A stretch of DNA of 64,000 nt from Dysidea avara (lineage: Eukaryota > Porifera > Demospongiae > Dictyoceratida > Dysideidae): the NCBI RefSeq assembly GCF_963678975.1, contig NC_089280.1, positions 15,846,780 through 15,910,779 on the forward strand. Direction: 5' to 3'. Shown piece by piece: positions 19,971-32,419 of this stretch (the stretch's first letter is position 1; each line of letters opens with the position of its first letter). Both the position numbers and the translations under genes were made by a program. The notes under the pieces were generated by a model that worked only from the letters and a program-made list of their open reading frames with translations, did no database searches and had not been told where the DNA came from.

Positions 19971-22900
19971 TCATGATTCACTATAAACACACACTCTCAT
20001 TCCACGAGATGAGTTATACACCAGTGACTTGTCCACAGGTACAAACACATCCTCTTGTCTGCTTCCCTTAAATGAAGGACGTCGTCTAGAATGTTCTGTG
20101 ATATCGACTATGGGAAGAGGCAATTCTCCATACATTTGAGGCACAACATCAACGTTAATGTAGACAGTTCTGGCGTTCTCCACTAAAGCTGTTCCACTCA
20201 CACCCTCTAGCACACGCCAGTATGAGTCATGTAGGATGGAATAGTGGAACTTGTTGGGACAATCAGTTCCCAATGGTGAACAACATCTGACAACAACCTT
20301 TAACTGGCACAAGTTGTTCTCTGTCACACCTCGACCAGAAACTGACTCCACTGTACATTCTATACAGTACAAGGCCTGTGTGATATACAGGTAAAGTGGT
20401 AATTCCAGTCATTCATTAATGTCAGATCAGGGTCAAAGTTGATCTGACATTGCATGAAGATCACGTGCAGCATGCCAAGTTGAGGGCATGCCTCTAGGGA
20501 TTTGAGATTGCAACTGATAGCTATTTGATATACAAAACTATTTCAGCAGCCTAAATACAAAGCTGAATTGTGCACCACACATGCACTTTAATACTGAAGT
20601 ATAATATGCCACATGCAGTGATAAGTTACACAGTGGTGCCTAAACAGAAAAGTTGGATCCCTTAGTTGATGGCATAAGTTTTTTTTAGGTGCATTCTTTT
20701 AACAAGCTCTGTGACTGCTCTATTAGAGTAGCTGAATGTTCTATTAGAGTATATCAATCTTTGCCTGTGAAAAATGGTTGGCATCCTCTTCCAAGTCCAG
20801 TAGGTAATCTATAAATTAAATGGCTGGAGAATGTACAGTGGCCAACTGTTATAATCTGCTATGTTGTTGTACCCCAAGTGGCATAGGTACATACCATCTT
20901 GTAACCACACCATATGAAACAAATGTGTGTAGCACTTTGCACTTAAAACTAACATCCATGAAACACAAGAACATATAGAAGTACACAATCATGGGAACAC
21001 GTTATTTTACATACCGACACTGCAGGAAGTGTGAAAGGATAGCTGTGATTGACAGACAAGTGTCCCTATAACAAAACAAGACCTGTTACTCACTGTATTA
21101 ACACAACACCACTGTACCATGTCATTATCCATGATCAGCTGACTACTGAGATCAAAGGAACATTTACTGTTTAGTGGCTCATTAACAGTTAAATCTACAA
21201 GGGAACAAATTAGCACTATGGTCTTATTAATGTACAACAGAGTAAGTACATGTGTGCAAGGAGAAACACCGCACATACCTGATCTTTGTATCTCCCATAA
21301 ATATGAAAAATTTTCTTCGTTTGACATAATCTAGAAAGAAATTTAAAGTGCATACACTACATTTTACAGTACACTTACTTCAGGTACTGGGACTTGTATT
21401 GCTTCTGAAGAGGCACCATTTGGAATAGAGAGCTGCTCTTCACAAAGCTTCACACCTTGTGGCCAGTGACTAGTAACTGAGAACTGAAGAAACGACCTAT
21501 AACAACACAATTAATAGTGAAGCTGTCCTGAATGTACTGTGTATGTAATAGGGCATCACAATAACAGCACAACCAATATTAGCGTACAGCCTACCTGTCA
21601 GGTGTACAATAAATCTGATGGTTCACACTCAGTGGTTCTGGAGAAGTCACAGATAAAGTTGCCACATGGATGGGCATCAGCCATTGACAATGGATCACCA
21701 CCTAGACATCAATAAGAGGTCATTGTAATGTGAATAAATTATGTCAGTATACATGCTTACATTGTACGTATACTGTTAAGGAAAAAATTAATTTTGCACT
21801 TTTACAATAAACTATGACTATACATTGTCTTTCAGAATCAGCTACAGCTTCATTTTTTCTGCTAGTTTTACTTTCTGCTTCATGGTACATACATTTGTAA
21901 GGATTTTGCACTTGCTATATATCACCATTAAAAAGTTGGACTATTATGTACAAAAGAGTGATTAGCACTGTTCACATCCACAAGAAGTAGCAATTCTTAG
22001 CTAGATAGTGATGACACACATTGTGTTGTTCTTAACATAGCAGTTAGGGCATTAAAATACAGTGGAACCTCAGTTATCTGAACTCCTTGGGACCATGGGT
22101 GGTCCATAAGTCTGAAAAATGTATATCTCTGAAACTGTGCATAAATGAGTTTAAAATAGCATAAAGAACATTGGTAGATATTTTTGTATTTTGACTACCT
22201 TAATAGAACAGTCACTACTCCAATAGAGCAATCATTTCCGTTGGTCGGTTAACCAACAATCCAGATAAGTGGGGTCTGGATAGCTGGGGTTCCACTGCAC
22301 TTGGTATTACTACTGAAATATTGAGATTTGACTTTTCTTTGAGGTCATGACTATTTGATGGTACATGAGTGTCACTACTCATAGTTTAGTTTGAAGTGTT
22401 TTGCTCTAATAATAATAATAATAATTGTTTCTGTGTCATTGTGGGGATGTTCAGATACTAACATTACATGAGTATGGAGCGAGTGCACACACAAGATCAA
22501 CCACATGTTGCACACCTCGTGATTCCAAGCAGTTGGTTTTGAAGCAACAGGAAACACAAAATCATCATCTCCACCCACTAATAGTAACTTGGGCTCCTTG
22601 TACACAGATGGAGAGTACACTGTCACATATTCTGACCAATCAGAACACTTATCTACTGTAGGAAGTGTCAGATTTAATTCTGACAAGTGTTCTTTGGAAT
22701 CTGGCTTTGGAACAAACTTGATTCCTGTATTGGAGGAAAGTCTCAGTACACCATCTTGTGGAATGATGTCTTCTCGACCAGTCGAAATTGTTATCTTACA
22801 CTTTTGCTTTACTCCAGCATAGAAGTCTACAACAAAATTATATAACAAATGAACATGTTAAAATACAACCACCTCCTAAAGTAGGTTCTAGATCAAATGA

Positions 22901-25900
22901 GATGTCCACTGGTTTTAGCAGTACCGGGACACCTTTATTCCAATGGGCACTGGTTACCATAGTGATGAAAGAAAGCTGTCCAACTTTCAAAGTGAGTTTC
23001 CTACCATAGTATTGGCCAGATGTTACCGGCTAAGGAAAACACAAAAAAATATAGCATGAAATAGAGCTTTAACACAGGTTTAACAGTATGTATGATAGGG
23101 TGTGTGTACAGTACCTCTCCAGAGAGTTGGAGGACATTTTCACCAGGATGTAGGACAATTTTGTTAGAGGAGATCACAAAATCTGGCTCATCACTTTCCT
23201 CATCAAAAGCAGCATCTCTTCCAAGTGAGGCCCGATCCAGTGAATAAGATGAGAATGTCTCACTCAGTGTCCTCCTCACATGAGCCTGTACATCACACAG
23301 TGGCCTATAGTCTGAACAGTTACTATAATCTCCATTGATGTCTAAATCATCAAGTTTCTCTGCTCCGATTGTAAAGTGCGATTGTTCGTTATCATCCGGT
23401 GTCTTGGGACGATCTATTTCACCACAAATTGACTGACCAGGACCAATTTCAGGTGACTGAAGTAGTGACTTGATTGACGTCCTTAATAGGAGAGACAAGC
23501 TGTCCACTATCAAGTCCTAGGAATAATACACATAATCATCCAACAAGAGGGAAACATACATACCTTTTGTCCATTGTATTGCAGGTTGATTGTCATAGTA
23601 ACAGTGTTTTCAATCATGTATTCAGAATTATCAGGAATTACTTTAATAATTGAAAATAGTGGGTTCCAGTCTAGCACTCCATTTTCTATTACAGAAATTG
23701 ATTTGAATAAACTTAGAAAAATAAAGTAAACCATTGATGGATGGTTCAAAACGATCTTTGATTATACAATACAGAACTTGGAGTTACTTATTGACAAGTT
23801 TATGCAAGCTACGTACTTGCTTATACACTTGTGTCAAGGTAAAAATGCTTTCTAGATAAGCCATGCATCCACCTTACAAAATTAGACACACATGTATCCT
23901 ATCGAAGGTGTTTATATTCACCTTGACTGATTGATTTTGACAGCTCCACTATTTCATCCAAACATTGATGAGGATCATGTGATGTTCCCACTCCTTGGGG
24001 TAACACAGCAAGTGACAGGCAAGACAGTAAATATCTAAATAGGTTAAGAAGTGTGACCTGACTTGACCAAAATCATGTAAGAGTAATACAGTAGTGCCTG
24101 TTAAGGATACTTGGAATCCAAGTGTAGAGTTTTTTGACACTTGGCCAATAAAGATATGGCATTGGCTGAAAATATTGTCCAGTTCTCAGGGGAGTACAGT
24201 GAACACATGTCACTGAGAAGACGTTCAGCCTCTTCTATCAGTCCCAACTCCCTATATATTGTAAGTGATAAGAACACAACCACATATTTTATGATATCAT
24301 TTCACTACACTCAGAAATGCCAGCAAAGAATGGCTGCAGTGAAGCTAACAATGCAGTCATTGTAAAAATGCAGATTAGCCCATCAGCACTGAATGGACAT
24401 TTAACCCTGGGATTTATGAGAGATCATGCCCTTTTTCACACAGCATAGCTTTATAGATCCTTCTCTACCAGTAAACCTGCACATACTAATTTTCTGTCTG
24501 CACTGGTAGAATTAGTGGACTTGGATAGCCTACCACATTTGATGACACTCTATTGCTTGCCCTTATTTAGCTACATTTGACCCCTCAACCACCAAAACAT
24601 GCATAATATTATCATGAAAAAAAAACTGAATGAATTTGACAAATTAGTTAAATTCATCAATTCTCATATTTTCAAATTCCAATAAGCATCTGAACAATGA
24701 TTTTGTGATTTTTGTCAACAGTTAATTCATAAAATGTAGATTTGTCAACTTTTCTTTCTATCAAAATTACCTGTCGTAGGGTACTTGCACCTTATCAAAA
24801 ACCTACCTAAAATGATGAGAAAACTGGCTGGTGTCTGAATATATTGTGAATAACCTTGTAAGGCACAAACTACTGTATAACACTGTGTACATCAAGCTGG
24901 TCTTCTAGGCCATGGTCAACTGATAATAGCTGCAAGGTAGGAAACTATTGAATGGGAAAGAGAATTATGATGTGTTGTCGATGTTAGGCCAACAAATTAT
25001 GGCACCACTGTGAGTCTTTTTTTAAATAAAATAACATGACATCTTGTTTGGCGCCAGGTTGGCTGAAGTGTATCTACTTAGAAACAGATCACTGCTAACA
25101 TGTATGTATATTTTGAAGAAGAGAAAAGGAAGAAAATTGTAGGAGCAGCTACAAATTAGGTTATATGGCTGCTCTATTATCTTGATCATTTGGTGCTTAG
25201 ATAGCACACATGCACATGAGAGTACAAAGAAGATAACTAGTTTATATCATCCATATACAATACTGCTCAATGATCAGTCACATGAAAAATGCCACAAGTT
25301 GTTCAGTTGGAGCCACAACAGATTTTATATACAAAGAGTACCAATAAATAAAGCTTGCCTGTGTTACTGTTTGGTCATTATATAGCCTGAATCTGTATAC
25401 GCTCAGTGGATATCTTGATCTGTAACACTGAACCTTTATGTACCACTCACAATACAGATTGAATAATATATGTATATCAGAATGTCTCAACATTTTTCTA
25501 CGTGGGTAGAAAACCCCTTTAAGGTTGTGAGGGAGGGAGAATATGCTCTTATACACATATGCATGTAAATAGCAGCTACAATATGTCTATATGTAGCCGC
25601 TTACTTACACGTGGAACTTAGCTATATCTAGTCCAACACTACAAGCAGTCCTCTTCCTGCCAGCATGCTTAAATGCACCAATCACCATCTCTCCTAATTC
25701 CTATAACAACAAAGAACATGTATACTAGTATATGTGTTTAATTGGTAAAAAAGTCTTTCTATGACGCACTGATATATTGGACACTAACACTGGTTCTACA
25801 TGGCAATTTTCAACACATACATGTAATCAAATTACCAAGTATTTTGAAGTGAACTGCTGTTTGGACATCAGTGTTGCCACTAGTAACCGACCTTGATCTT

Positions 25901-28900
25901 CAGAATCCCCACCTGCTGTATGAAAGATATTTACAATCAGTACTGTAGTGTCTGGTGTAACTAAGATATACACTGGTTCACTAAAAGTGAATTATGTTAT
26001 TACAAAAAATAAAAGGAAAATTTATTTGATAGAAATAAAAGCATTAAAAGAAGAAAGATTATGTACGTGTATACTAGCCCTACTTCTATATTATTGACTG
26101 AGCATGGATTAAATATCCACTAGTAGCTATACATGATCTTCTTTGTTTCATCCTACCAAGAGTTCATATTCTTCTATTATGAACTCTTGATCCTACCAAA
26201 TGTAAATTTTCTACTGACTGACTAACTGTCTGACTAATGTCTTCAGCCAAGCATAACTTGACTATGGTGAATACTATGGGTTTGGTTTCTTCACTGCTAG
26301 CTGTTTGCTAGGCCAAAGACATACATACCTTTTGCACTACTGCAGTAGCTACAGTGGATGCATCATGGAGATAGTGATACCTTTAATTGTCCACTCATTT
26401 TTTCTCCATCACCATGTGGGTGTTTGTGCTGACTATCATGTTTACAATGGAAACCATCCGTAATTTCCATAGTGACTGGATTGTAGGGGCATTTACTGTG
26501 CTGCTCTTTGCTTTTAGGTAACACAAAATGACCATTTAGCTTTCATTCATTAATAGTTGGGGCATGCATTCACATGCAAAATTTGCTTTATGTGTGACAC
26601 GATTATGTCCTTTGATGCGGCATGCATGGATTTACCAGTCACGATTATGTAACAAAAGAATTAAATACAAAGAAAGGATTTGAAATTCAAGACAGATGAA
26701 ACATGTCACACTTGCAGCTACAGTACCAGTCATCTCGTGAGAGCACAAGTGATTAAGGCAGTAGGACCAGGTGTCCTACAGACCTTCAGCACTTGTGCTG
26801 TAAAGCCTTAATAAATAAATAAATAAATTTAAAAACTCACTAATTAAAGGGCATGGCACTCATTTCGCTCGTGAGTATTTATCCCAGAAAAAAATGGGAT
26901 GTATACTCACGAGTGAAATGGGTGTCACGCCCTTTAATTAGTGAGTTATTTAATCACTCACACTCTCACAAGATGAGGTTGCATGGTATATATTGGACAT
27001 TTTCTTCTCAGTGTTACATAGCAGATATGAAGTTCAATGATGCAATACAGTGCAAGCACATCAAAGGGGTCACAGAAAACTAGTGGGGACCTAGATGTTA
27101 TATTGCGTATTCACGATTCTTAGGAGCTTGTTTTATGCTAGCTTGCCCAATAAGCTTCTTGAAGCCTCCAAAAAATATCTGTATTACAACCAATTTCATA
27201 ACTTTCTCTCATTACTTATATAGTAGTACATTCACAAAATGATCGTGGGTTTTAGTCTTTACAACAGACAACCACCAGTTATAAAAGGTACTAGTCTTAG
27301 ACTTACTTTGTTTCATTCCCCTGTTTGTCACAGATGGGGGACCAAATTGGGAGGAGAGTTTATTTGCGTGTTCTGCAATGTGTACATTGTTTAGTGTATG
27401 TGTATTGTATTAATTTGTTGTTATGAGGCCATTTTTGACATGATTAGCTGTTTCAAGGGTGAAAATCTCAAGAGTATGGATTGGCAGGTTGGAATACATA
27501 TAAATAAATATTTCAATAGAATCAGTACAAAGAAGTTCAAAAATAACAAATACAATTAAGGTAAGTGCTTGAATAAATGTTATGGAGTAAATCACTAATG
27601 GCTACACTAGCAACATACCACAGGATGGTTGTTGTGTTATTCCTGATGTGATCCTGTTGATCTGGTTTTCATCAGGAGCATTGCTGGTGGGCACTAATTG
27701 GCATATCTCTCCAAGCTTATATAACTATAGTATTAAAACATAATCTCAGTAGCACATTCTGTAGAATTGTTCTCTATATGGACAATGGGTTATGTAGAAA
27801 TATTATTTGAAGTGTTTTATCCAGAGTAAACTTGTTACTTAAAGTTTGAGAAGATGCAGACACAACACAAACATGGACTTAACCTAAAATACTCTAATAC
27901 AACAGTCAACTGTCATGACCATACTGCTAGTTGTACAAATATAGTAGTTACCTGCCATAATTACTGAAATGAGATTGATTGAAAGCAATTATTGATTGAG
28001 GCAATGAGAGAGAAAGACATACAGTACAAGCAAGGCCATATTACTGGCCCTGAATTTGTGTTTAGCACAACCGTATGCTAGCAGGCTATTGCCAACACCA
28101 CTTTAAGACATTGTGATGCGGTATAGGGGTTATAAGAATAAATATGTAATTGTAACTAAATAGTTCAGTTGTAAATAATATTTAATATGTAACAAGTTAC
28201 ATTTAAAAAGTAACTGACTGTGCCAACACTGTTGATATTACATTTGGCCATACTTGACTGTTTTATTAGAGTATATGACAGCTCTATTAAAGTATCTCCA
28301 TCTTGAACAGCGCAAGGTGTAAAACGAGAGTGGAGGGGCTACAACCTTTTAGTTACATTTCTGATTGTTTATGCACACAGCTATAGTATGTACAAGTTGC
28401 GCTGGATCCTGAAAAAACAGCTAAAAATTAAAAGTGGATTTTTTCTCAAGAGAGTAAATATTTCAGCCAACCAGATAGTTAATGGTGACAGCAACAGAGA
28501 CATACAGTTTGGCTTCATTGCAATTCAGGAAAACACTACAATGGACACTGTACTTTTGTGGCTTCCCCATAGGAAATGTATTGTGAAAATTCTGATTGAC
28601 CGTAAATGTTACATCAGACTTTTGAACAAAAAGTTTTTGAAATATTTTTAGCGGGTCTAGCAGTACTACAAGTGTGCCAAATTTCAAGCTCATGTGTAAT
28701 TGCATCCATAAGTTATTAAATGTTTTTGAGGATTCAGCTCAATGTGTACATACTATAATGTGTTTCACTACATCATTCTAGTACCTCCCTCTATCACAGA
28801 ACAGTGCTTTCATGTGATATGTATAGTCAAATAATTTATATTTAGTGCTAGCTGCCTAAAATGTGATGAGGATGTAACAGGAACAGATAACAAAACAATG

Positions 28901-30068
28901 ATGACCATACTAAACTAATCACATAGAATTCTTCAGTGACTAAACCAGAAGCTTGGATAATAACTCTTTATACAAGACAACTGAACATGGTAAAGTGTAA
29001 GTACCAGATTACCTTCTTTACTCCATATTCCCAGAGGCTGGCACGGATCAGCAACAATGAAGATGTCATGTCTTTAAATGTTACCTGGCTAACTTGGTTT
29101 AAAATGGCTGACACTGTCTCCATGCATGTCATATACGCCCATGCCTCAAATGTGCCGTCAGGATAATTAAACTATATAGAAAGATATTAATGTATCAGTT
29201 GAAGGAATAGTCTTTGTACTTTTAGTGCTCTGGTTTCCCTGGCAGTGGAGTGGAGTACTTCTAGAGCACGATCAGTAAGTAACCAGCCACGACCCAACAC
29301 GTTCAACAAGCTTGCCACCCTCATGAAGAGAAATGTTCTAATGGTGATCAGAGGGGCTGAGCAGGAGTGGATCAACACCAGATACTATAAGAGACAACAA
29401 GACAACACGCAACTAACATACATAACAAACATATATTGGTAATAAAAAAGTGGCCATCCATGAATCACATGCTATTTACTGTCTTCATTATTCAAATTTC
29501 ACAAAGATAAACTAAACAAGATTTATGAGTAAAGTGAATGCTACTTGATACCCGGAACAAATGCTCAAACTATCCATCACATAGTTTTAACACAAATCAC
29601 TCGCTGACCTTCCAAGCCTTTTCTGTGTGCATCAAATCAGGACAGTCCCAATTCTGATACCAGCTAGACAACATTTTCTTCAGCCAGTGTGGATGTTGGG
29701 AACGAGTCTCTGAGGCATGTTTCATCATCGTCTGCTCCAACAACAAGTGTAGTTCATCATACAACAAAAGTGCTATGTCATATTGTGAACACATCTCATA
29801 GCCAATGGCAATGTCAAGCTGGAGGGCAAATAGAATATAAATATTTATACAAATAAATGAACTGCATTTTCACAGATAAATAATTGTTGCAGTCATAGTG
29901 TGCCTCTGCTGAAAGAGTTACATTATTAACTCTAGGTGCTAGTGTATTTGAAATTAAGGACTGGATCAATCTGCTAAAAATAGTGAAACAAAAAGACATA
30001 CATATAAAGGGAAAAACCTGTACTACTTTGGCTGGAATTTGTAGAGATTTTCTCACACAAAGCTATGG

Positions 30069-30100
<32 letters not shown>

Positions 30101-32416
30101 TGTATGTATGTATGTATGTATGTATGTATGTATGTATGTATGTATGTATGTATGTATGTATGTATGTATGTATGTATGTATGTATGTATGTATGTATGTA
30201 TGTATGTATGTATGTATGTATGTATGTATGTAGTACATAGAAGCCAAACTAGCCCCCCCCCTCCCCCTCACACATGCATACTTCTGATACACATGAGATA
30301 TCTCACACTATGCAGTATTATGGTGGTATGCATTACTTTTGTAAGAAAGAACTGGTAGGTTTCATTACTGCTACAATTTCCATCCATTTTGGTCACTTCA
30401 TCAATGTGGGGCTGCATGTTCCTCTGGAAGGTGGCAAATGACAAATTGTTGATCTTCATCACCAATGTGTGCCATGACTCCTGTACACGTGACGGTTCAG
30501 ATGAAAACAGCTTCAACATACTGTACCTGAAGACAGAAAGATAAGTATAGGATGTGTATTGTATAGAATGAAACATGAACTGAAACTATTCTAATAATTG
30601 GGCAATTAATAGAAAATGCATCCTTAATCCAGGGATTAATTCATGTTGTCCACAATTAGGGGTGTTGTTCAAAAAGAGATATTCTGCTGAAGTCACATGC
30701 TTAGAGAGTTTTATTTTTTAATACATTGACTTATTAGCCTATTAAAAAGTCTGGAGAATGGAATAGCACCTCTCAAAAGAAAGGTAGATTATTTCATTAA
30801 CAGTGTACCTACTGTTAAAGCTCACTAAATTATGGTGGGAGAAACTTCCATAGAGAAGGTTGGCACTGCAAAAAGCTTGAGGCCAGCATAAATAGCTCAG
30901 TTATGTTAGGCAAAATAGGTAAGCTTACACAATCAAACACAGTATTCCACATCCCAAGATACCTACCAAAAAGAATCCTATATTTTGTGCTCATAACAGA
31001 AACTAGGCATATCTTAAGATAAAACAGTAACCTTCAGGAAACTACAGTGTTACAGTACTGTATATCAATCTTACTGTTCGGGCTTAGTGCAAAAATCATT
31101 TTTGATCTTCTCCCCAAGTTGTTTCTTCTTGCTCCTCGTCTCCTTGGTAATACAGTAGACTATCAACCAGTTGACAGAGCTGTACACCTTCTCCACTGAC
31201 TCTATCCAAGAGGTGATGTCTGGCTTCACCCGTGTCCTGTACTCTTCTTGATCCTGGAGTAATTGTAACAATACACTCTTACATTAGAATTGTTAGCTTT
31301 CATAATTCCATGTAATTCATATATACTTAGTTTCAATTCAGTTCAGTGCAGACAAAAACATAATAACACATACATGTATGCTTTCTCCAACAGACTGGTG
31401 TTTTTAAAAAAGATGCAATGTGCACATTACATAGCAAAGAAAGAACACTCAAACTACTCCTTTAAGGTTAGCATAAAAAACAGCAGTTGACCAGAAGCCC
31501 TGTAATGTTTTCATAACATATGCCAAGAGTATTACCGTATCGAGGGAAACTTTGGGAGGGAAAAACTTTGGTGAATTTAATGATTCACTACAAATTCGCC
31601 AAAGTTTAACCTGCCAATTACTTGTAACACTTGAGAATAGCTATGGATTGCATGGGCTTGAATTCGCCAAAGTTTATTTCGCCAAATGCAATTTAGCTTG
31701 CTATTCACCAAAGTTTACCCCCACCAAAGTTTCCCTCTATATAGTATATGTTGGTATCATCAACAGTACTGTGGTATATATACACTACTGTGTCATGTAC
31801 ACTGCTATGTCTACCACATGCGGTATCCTATGCAACTCACACAACAGTCAGTCCAGTAGAGATGCAGACATGGATCAGTGTAAAAGGTCATCCATTCCTG
31901 CTCCTCTTCTGGGATACTGTCATGAGAGATGAAGTTGAAACCTCGACATATTGGACTGAACGAGGTAGTAGCAACACCATCATCTGATCTGTGATCAAAA
32001 CAGCAGTACAAGCAATATACCACAGAAATACACATGTACTTGTATGTCAATACCACAGTGGTTAAAAGTGTAACTCTTTACAATGGACACTGTTGGGACA
32101 AAAGGTTTAGCCGCAATACAGAAGTGATCTCAGTAATGTTGGGACTAAAATTGCTATTTACACAAAGGCCTCCTTTTATACAAAGAACCTTCTGGGAGAA
32201 GTTCCACATGTACATATTCGCAATATATAAATATTTCAGTACTAACTTGGTAGGAGTAGCAGTGGATGCCTTGTGTAAGCCAACAAGTCTCTCCTGTAGT
32301 TCCTGTTTGATCACCACATCAAACAACTTCTTGTTACCATTACCTATTAACAGTGATGATTGATAAATAGCATCAGAAACTCTACACTGTACAACAAGTG
32401 GCTCATGCATTGCCAT
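19971..32416 (-). CDS. TRAPPC10: TRAPPC10 orthologue, trafficking protein particle complex subunit 10
   Basis: TRAPPII-specific subunit acting in Golgi and endosomal Rab activation. Exons (minus): 32416-32247, 31988-31841, 31253-31075, 30526-30337, 29818-29609, 29384-29220, 29171-29013, 27715-27619, 25912-25836, 25700-25609, 24251-24111, 24034-23922, 23685-23564, 23516-23115, 23029-22873, 22826-22516, 21701-21595, 21496-21379, 21330-21279, 21194-21118, 21065-21015, 20375-19971. All have GT/AG ends and compatible phases; the sum is 3543 bases, 1180 residues (human protein about 1259). Matches recalled from human TRAPPC10 occur in order: LHLYWTD, NWLIV, KIKNDFC, VQESW, LYDEL, RALEVLH, EAWAYM, LGEICQLV, LAKCQKTL, then the beta-rich C-terminal half ending GELPLPIVDI and YNSSRGMRVCV. 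Start chosen at the ATG before HEPLVVQC; an in-frame ATG at 32500 is possible. The exon 9 acceptor could be 3 bases earlier. A diverged exon 1-7 copy lies at 8.2-12.4 kb. Confidence 0.95.
22060..22297. mobile_element. Tigger/pogo-like MITE in a TRAPPC10 intron
   Basis: 238 bp starting CAGTGGAACCTCAGTTATCT and ending with the near complement GGTTCCACTG. This resembles the terminal repeats of Tigger-type Tc1/mariner elements. It is preceded by TA; the other side reads CA, a likely mutated TA duplication. It lies between exons 16 and 17. Confidence 0.7.
26757..26826 (+). mobile_element. SINE 3' end remnant
   Basis: CCTTCAGCACTTGTGCTG, then TAAAGCCTTAA and an AATA-type tail; similar to the 3' end of the SINE-like insertion at 7702-7989. 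It lies in a TRAPPC10 intron. Confidence 0.4.
26834..26947. repeat. 114-bp near-perfect palindrome
   Basis: The left arm runs from AACTCACTAATTAAAGGGC to CTCGTGAGTAT and the right arm is its complement, ending GCCCTTTAATTAGTGAGTT. The loop is about 20 bases. It is in the intron between exons 8 and 9, so a transcript could form a long hairpin. Probably a small foldback MITE. Confidence 0.85.
28384..28755. mobile_element. 372-bp MITE in a TRAPPC10 intron, absent from the pseudogene copy
   Basis: Inverted ends TAGTATGTACA...GGATCCT and AGGATTCAG...TGTACATACTA (about 27 bp). TA lies on both sides (28382-28383, 28756-28757). The matching place in the pseudogene (7664-7665) has a single TA and no insertion. 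A TA target fits the Tc1/mariner group. No transposase. Confidence 0.88.
30066..30232 (+). repeat. TATG tetranucleotide microsatellite
   Basis: About 41 pure copies in the intron between exons 4 and 5. The pseudogene copy at about 9861-9885 has only about four interrupted units. Confidence 0.95.
31533..31744. mobile_element. 212-bp MITE in a TRAPPC10 intron, absent from the pseudogene copy
   Basis: Ends are inverted (GAGGGAAACTTTGG near the left, CCAAAGTTTCCCTC near the right). It is flanked by TA, and the pseudogene copy at about 11170 shows the uninterrupted site GAGTATTATATG. Interior motifs CGCCAAAGTTT recur in both orientations. Confidence 0.85.
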
Positions 32417-32419
32417 GAT

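Noticed and set aside
29983..30358. ORFs of repeating YVCM or HTYI
   Set aside because: Translations of the TATG microsatellite in an intron; the same applies near 61812-62010.
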